The position numbers and the translations under genes are program-made. Source: an archaeon (GTDB lineage: Archaea > Nanobdellota > Nanobdellia > Woesearchaeales > GW2011-AR9). Taken from it: a stretch of 8,359 nucleotides of DNA. The notes below the pieces were generated by a model. That model made no database searches. It saw nothing but the letters and a program-made list of their open reading frames with translations, and was not told the DNA's origin. Location of the stretch: contig JAGVMW010000208.1 of the NCBI GenBank assembly GCA_020053615.1, positions 1-8,359 on the forward strand, in the 5' to 3' direction. This document shows, in pieces, positions 6,496 to 8,359 of the stretch; position 1 is the first letter of the stretch, and each line of letters opens with the position of its first letter.

Positions 6496-6966
6496 ATGCC
6501 ATATTATGCTAGTGGTTCACACGGACGAGGAAAAGAACTAAGGGGTGAAATGTCAATAGAAGAGTTAAAGGCTGAGATAGGTTGTATTCCTAATATGTGG
6601 GATATTTTAGTGAAACAAGAGATTTTTGCGTACCCCAAACACTATCTTTTCACTGGAATGAGCAGAGGACATGACCTTGTTGATGCGAGATTGTTTCCTG
6701 ATGAAAAAGTAGGCGTGTACATAACCCAAGCACCTGTGGGTATTCAAACGCCACTTTCAGACCCAAACTTAGTAGAAGTTCCCACAAAAGTTGGTGTGGT
6801 GAGAAACGGCAATGACTATGGTAAAGAGATGTTTGACAAAACAGCCAAAAAAGACGTTGTGTACGCATCAATTGAAGAGACAGAAATACTGGAACGAAGT
6901 GTTAGAATCAAAATAAGAAATGGACAAAGAAATATTGAAGAGATTGTAATACAAACGGAGGATTAA
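6496..6966 (+). CDS. Unrecognised 156-residue protein
   Basis: The ATG at 6496 has a strong AGGAGG (6484-6489) with 6-nt spacing. The gene starts 2 nt after the previous stop and ends 1 nt before the next start, so it is clearly inside the operon. The N-terminus is MPYYASGSHGRGKELRG. The middle contains a beta-rich stretch, EKVGVYITQAPVGIQTPLSD, and the C-terminus reads RSVRIKIRNGQRNIEEIVIQ. There is no signal peptide, membrane helix or catalytic motif that I recognise. It is probably cytosolic. A role alongside the receiver-like protein is suggested only by co-transcription. Confidence 0.8.
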   Translation: MPYYASGSHGRGKELRGEMSIEELKAEIGCIPNMWDILVKQEIFAYPKHYLFTGMSRGHDLVDARLFPDEKVGVYITQAPVGIQTPLSDPNLVEVPTKVGVVRNGNDYGKEMFDKTAKKDVVYASIEETEILERSVRIKIRNGQRNIEEIVIQTED

Positions 6967-6967
6967 A

Positions 6968-7612
6968 ATGAAAATATTAATAGTAGACGATAGGGATAAT
7001 TTTAGAAGCGCAGCAGAGCAATATTTTCAGCAGAGAACAGATGTTCAGGTAGCTTATGCTAGAGATTATGATGAAGCAATGGAATCACTTTTAAAAGGGG
7101 AGTATGATGGTGCTTTAGTTGATTGTTTTTTCCCCAAGAAAAGAGGCAGTAATGAGATAACATTGGGTATCGAAGCCTGCGATAGATTAGAAGCAAAAGT
7201 AAACGAAAGTCTTCAAAATGAAAATAAATGTAATAATATTAATATACAGACAATAAAGCTGTCTTTTGGTAGAAAAAGAGTCCGAAATGTTAAAGAGTAT
7301 GTTAATTTAATTCGTAAGGGGATGGAATCTTATGATCATAGAATAGCAGAAGAGATGCAACCTCTTGGAATATTGATGGCAGAAGAAATTGAGAAGAAAG
7401 GAATTCCATTTCTGCTAGCAACTAACGGGCATCATCATGGTGGAATAAATGACATAATATGTGTATATCAACGGTTGAAAGATTGGCCAGAGATTCAAGA
7501 CGGTTATGACGGGGAAGGAAAATATCATGAAAAAAACAGTCCTGTTTTTTGGGAAATAGCTTATAAATCATTAGAAAAAATTTTAAAGTTAAGCCAGTTC
7601 CAAACAATTTGA
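6968..7612 (+). CDS. Orphan response-regulator receiver-like protein with a His-rich C-terminal motif
   Basis: The 214-residue protein opens MKILIVDDRDNF (acidic pair D7 and D8) and has EYDGALVDCFFP with D52 at the phospho-acceptor position. These are beta-1 and beta-3 of a receiver domain. An insertion of about 70 residues (about 60-130) follows, rich in charged residues and unlike normal receivers. The segment GIPFLLATNGHHHGG (146-160) then supplies a beta-4-like strand ending in T152, followed by three histidines. I recall similar stand-alone receiver-like proteins with a TxxxHH ending in CPR genomes, but cannot verify this here. There is no DNA-binding output domain and no kinase nearby. 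It may sense phosphorylation, or bind a metal or nucleotide through the histidines. GGAG (6957-6960) sits upstream of the ATG, and the stop overlaps the following open frame. Confidence 0.78.
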   Translation: MKILIVDDRDNFRSAAEQYFQQRTDVQVAYARDYDEAMESLLKGEYDGALVDCFFPKKRGSNEITLGIEACDRLEAKVNESLQNENKCNNINIQTIKLSFGRKRVRNVKEYVNLIRKGMESYDHRIAEEMQPLGILMAEEIEKKGIPFLLATNGHHHGGINDIICVYQRLKDWPEIQDGYDGEGKYHEKNSPVFWEIAYKSLEKILKLSQFQTI

Positions 7613-7626
7613 AATGTGACCTAAAA

Positions 7627-7992
7627 ATGATAGAGAACAAAAACATAAATCCACAGTACCAAGGAGATGAGATAGTAGCAATTGTGAAGGAAAGGAGTGA
7701 GTATATCCCCCGCGGTACTTTTGAATATACGCATAATAGAGAGGTTACGCTTTTTCCAGGGTGTTATAATCCCGCATTAAAAGTTGCTTCAGTAACCATA
7801 CCAAAGAATAATTTACGGGGTAAGTTAGTAGAGAGGCTTAATTTCTTGCAACTGTTAGAGGGGTATGAAAAAGCCGGAAGGTTATACGCATTGTTTTTTG
7901 GTGTTGGTGAAGCTTCAGCAGAACCTATTGCTCAAGCAATAAAGCAATTAAATGCGGGTAAAAACGTAGATTTAGATAGTCTTCTGGGTTAA
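7627..7992 (+). CDS. Unrecognised protein of about 121 residues, last gene of the operon
   Basis: The frame is open from a TTG at 7609, which overlaps the upstream stop as TTGA and would add six residues by coupled translation. ATG 7627 is the first standard start. Neither start has a Shine-Dalgarno sequence, so the start is uncertain. The product contains GDEIVAIVKERSEYIPRG, a beta-type stretch VASVTIPKNN, and an Ala-rich C-terminal helix LYALFFGVGEASAEPIAQA. It shows no membrane segment long enough to be convincing and no motif I recognise. Position at the end of the operon implies a link to the receiver-like protein but says nothing about activity. No clear hairpin terminator follows directly; the noncoding element B begins about 40 nt downstream. 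Confidence 0.72.
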   Translation: MIENKNINPQYQGDEIVAIVKERSEYIPRGTFEYTHNREVTLFPGCYNPALKVASVTIPKNNLRGKLVERLNFLQLLEGYEKAGRLYALFFGVGEASAEPIAQAIKQLNAGKNVDLDSLLG

Positions 7993-8033
7993 ACTTTTTC
8001 ATAGTTATAGAAATTGTTTTCCATTAGTTTTTT

Positions 8034-8359
8034 TAGTCGTCGTCACGGAACTCCCCCCTCGTCAAAGTTATTTTTTCAGAAGTTGAGAACTCCCCCGTTA
8101 TGTTAGCGAAAATTTGGGAGAACGGAGTGAACCGCTAAATTAACGTTAGGTTTAGTTACGAAGTAATTGGATTTCGTTTTTTCGTCGTTGCTGATTTAGC
8201 GAAGGTGCCAATGCGTAAGATTTACGGAAGCGACAGCGTGCCTGAAAAGGTGATTAAAATATTGCGTATAACGTATGGAATTAAGAGAAGTTTTTCCCGC
8301 AGGAAAAATTTCCCCGTAGCGAGCCCTCTGAGCCCCTCGTGGAGCGACCGAGACTAATA
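8034..8359. repeat. Structured noncoding element, copy B (truncated by window end)
   Basis: The DNA after the last gene has no convincing ORF and is homologous to the element at 3793-4462. Direct matches to that copy's left part are GTCGTCAC (8039-8046), AAAATTTGGGAGA (8109-8121), the covarying hairpin 8133-8201, GTTAGG, CGAAGG, and a diverged block from 8261 onward. Inverted matches to that copy's right part, in order, are 8045-8059, 8086-8096, ATGTTAGCGAAAA (8100-8112), GGTGCCAATGCG (8204-8215), GATTTACGG (8219-8227) and GGTGATTAAAATA (8249-8261). A hairpin at 8291-8308 and CTCG/CGAG-type repeats fill the end. The far end of the element lies outside the window. Function is unknown. Confidence 0.7.
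8045..8059. repeat. Right arm of the 15-bp inverted repeat bounding the module
   Basis: ACGGAACTCCCCCCT is the exact reverse complement of 4448-4462. Element A's left end carries a weaker version, with CTCCCCCC at 3805-3812, so C6-terminated ends recur at each element boundary that can be seen. Confidence 0.7.

Overview
The window is AT-rich DNA from a prokaryote that I cannot place firmly. A TrmB-family regulator, an orphan receiver-like protein with a His-rich C-terminal motif, several unrecognised small proteins and first genes without Shine-Dalgarno sequences all suggest a Patescibacteria/CPR-type bacterium, or possibly an archaeon. I read this as accessory (defence or mobile) DNA rather than core genome.

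Layout: (1) 1-3793 holds the end of a beta-class DNA methyltransferase (Mod) and a complete helicase-nuclease (Res). They overlap by an ATGA and form a Type III-like restriction-modification operon. (2) 3794-4481 is a noncoding stretch occupied by a quasi-palindromic, highly structured element (element A). It has C6/G6 ends, a hairpin, a branched three-way-junction-like fold and further palindromes. (3) 4482-5014 holds a short Fic/Doc-fold protein with a substituted catalytic motif. A 43-residue ORF overlaps its 3' end and has its own ribosome binding site; I infer a toxin-antitoxin-like pair. (4) 5016-5726 on the minus strand is a TrmB-family regulator that converges on that pair with 1 nt between stop codons. 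It is divergent from the next operon across a 109-bp region with two plausible promoters and a shared 7-bp dyad. (5) 5836-7992 is a tightly packed plus-strand operon. It contains a gene that looks split by a +1 frameshift (5836-6493), an unknown 156-residue protein, an orphan receiver-like protein and an unknown protein of about 121 residues. (6) 7993-8359 is noncoding and holds element B, a second copy of the structured element, cut off by the window end.

The most interesting signal is the element family. Elements A and B share many short conserved blocks. Relative to B, the blocks at A's left end are direct and those at A's right end are inverted. One 8-bp stem keeps its pairing through four compensatory base-pair changes, so the element appears to be maintained as a folded nucleic acid. 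A 15-bp perfect inverted repeat, followed by further ordered blocks, brackets the whole 3.6-kb Fic-TrmB-receiver module. This suggests a gene module carried between copies of a mobile or recombinogenic noncoding element. No recombinase, transposase or reverse transcriptase is visible, so the mechanism is unknown.
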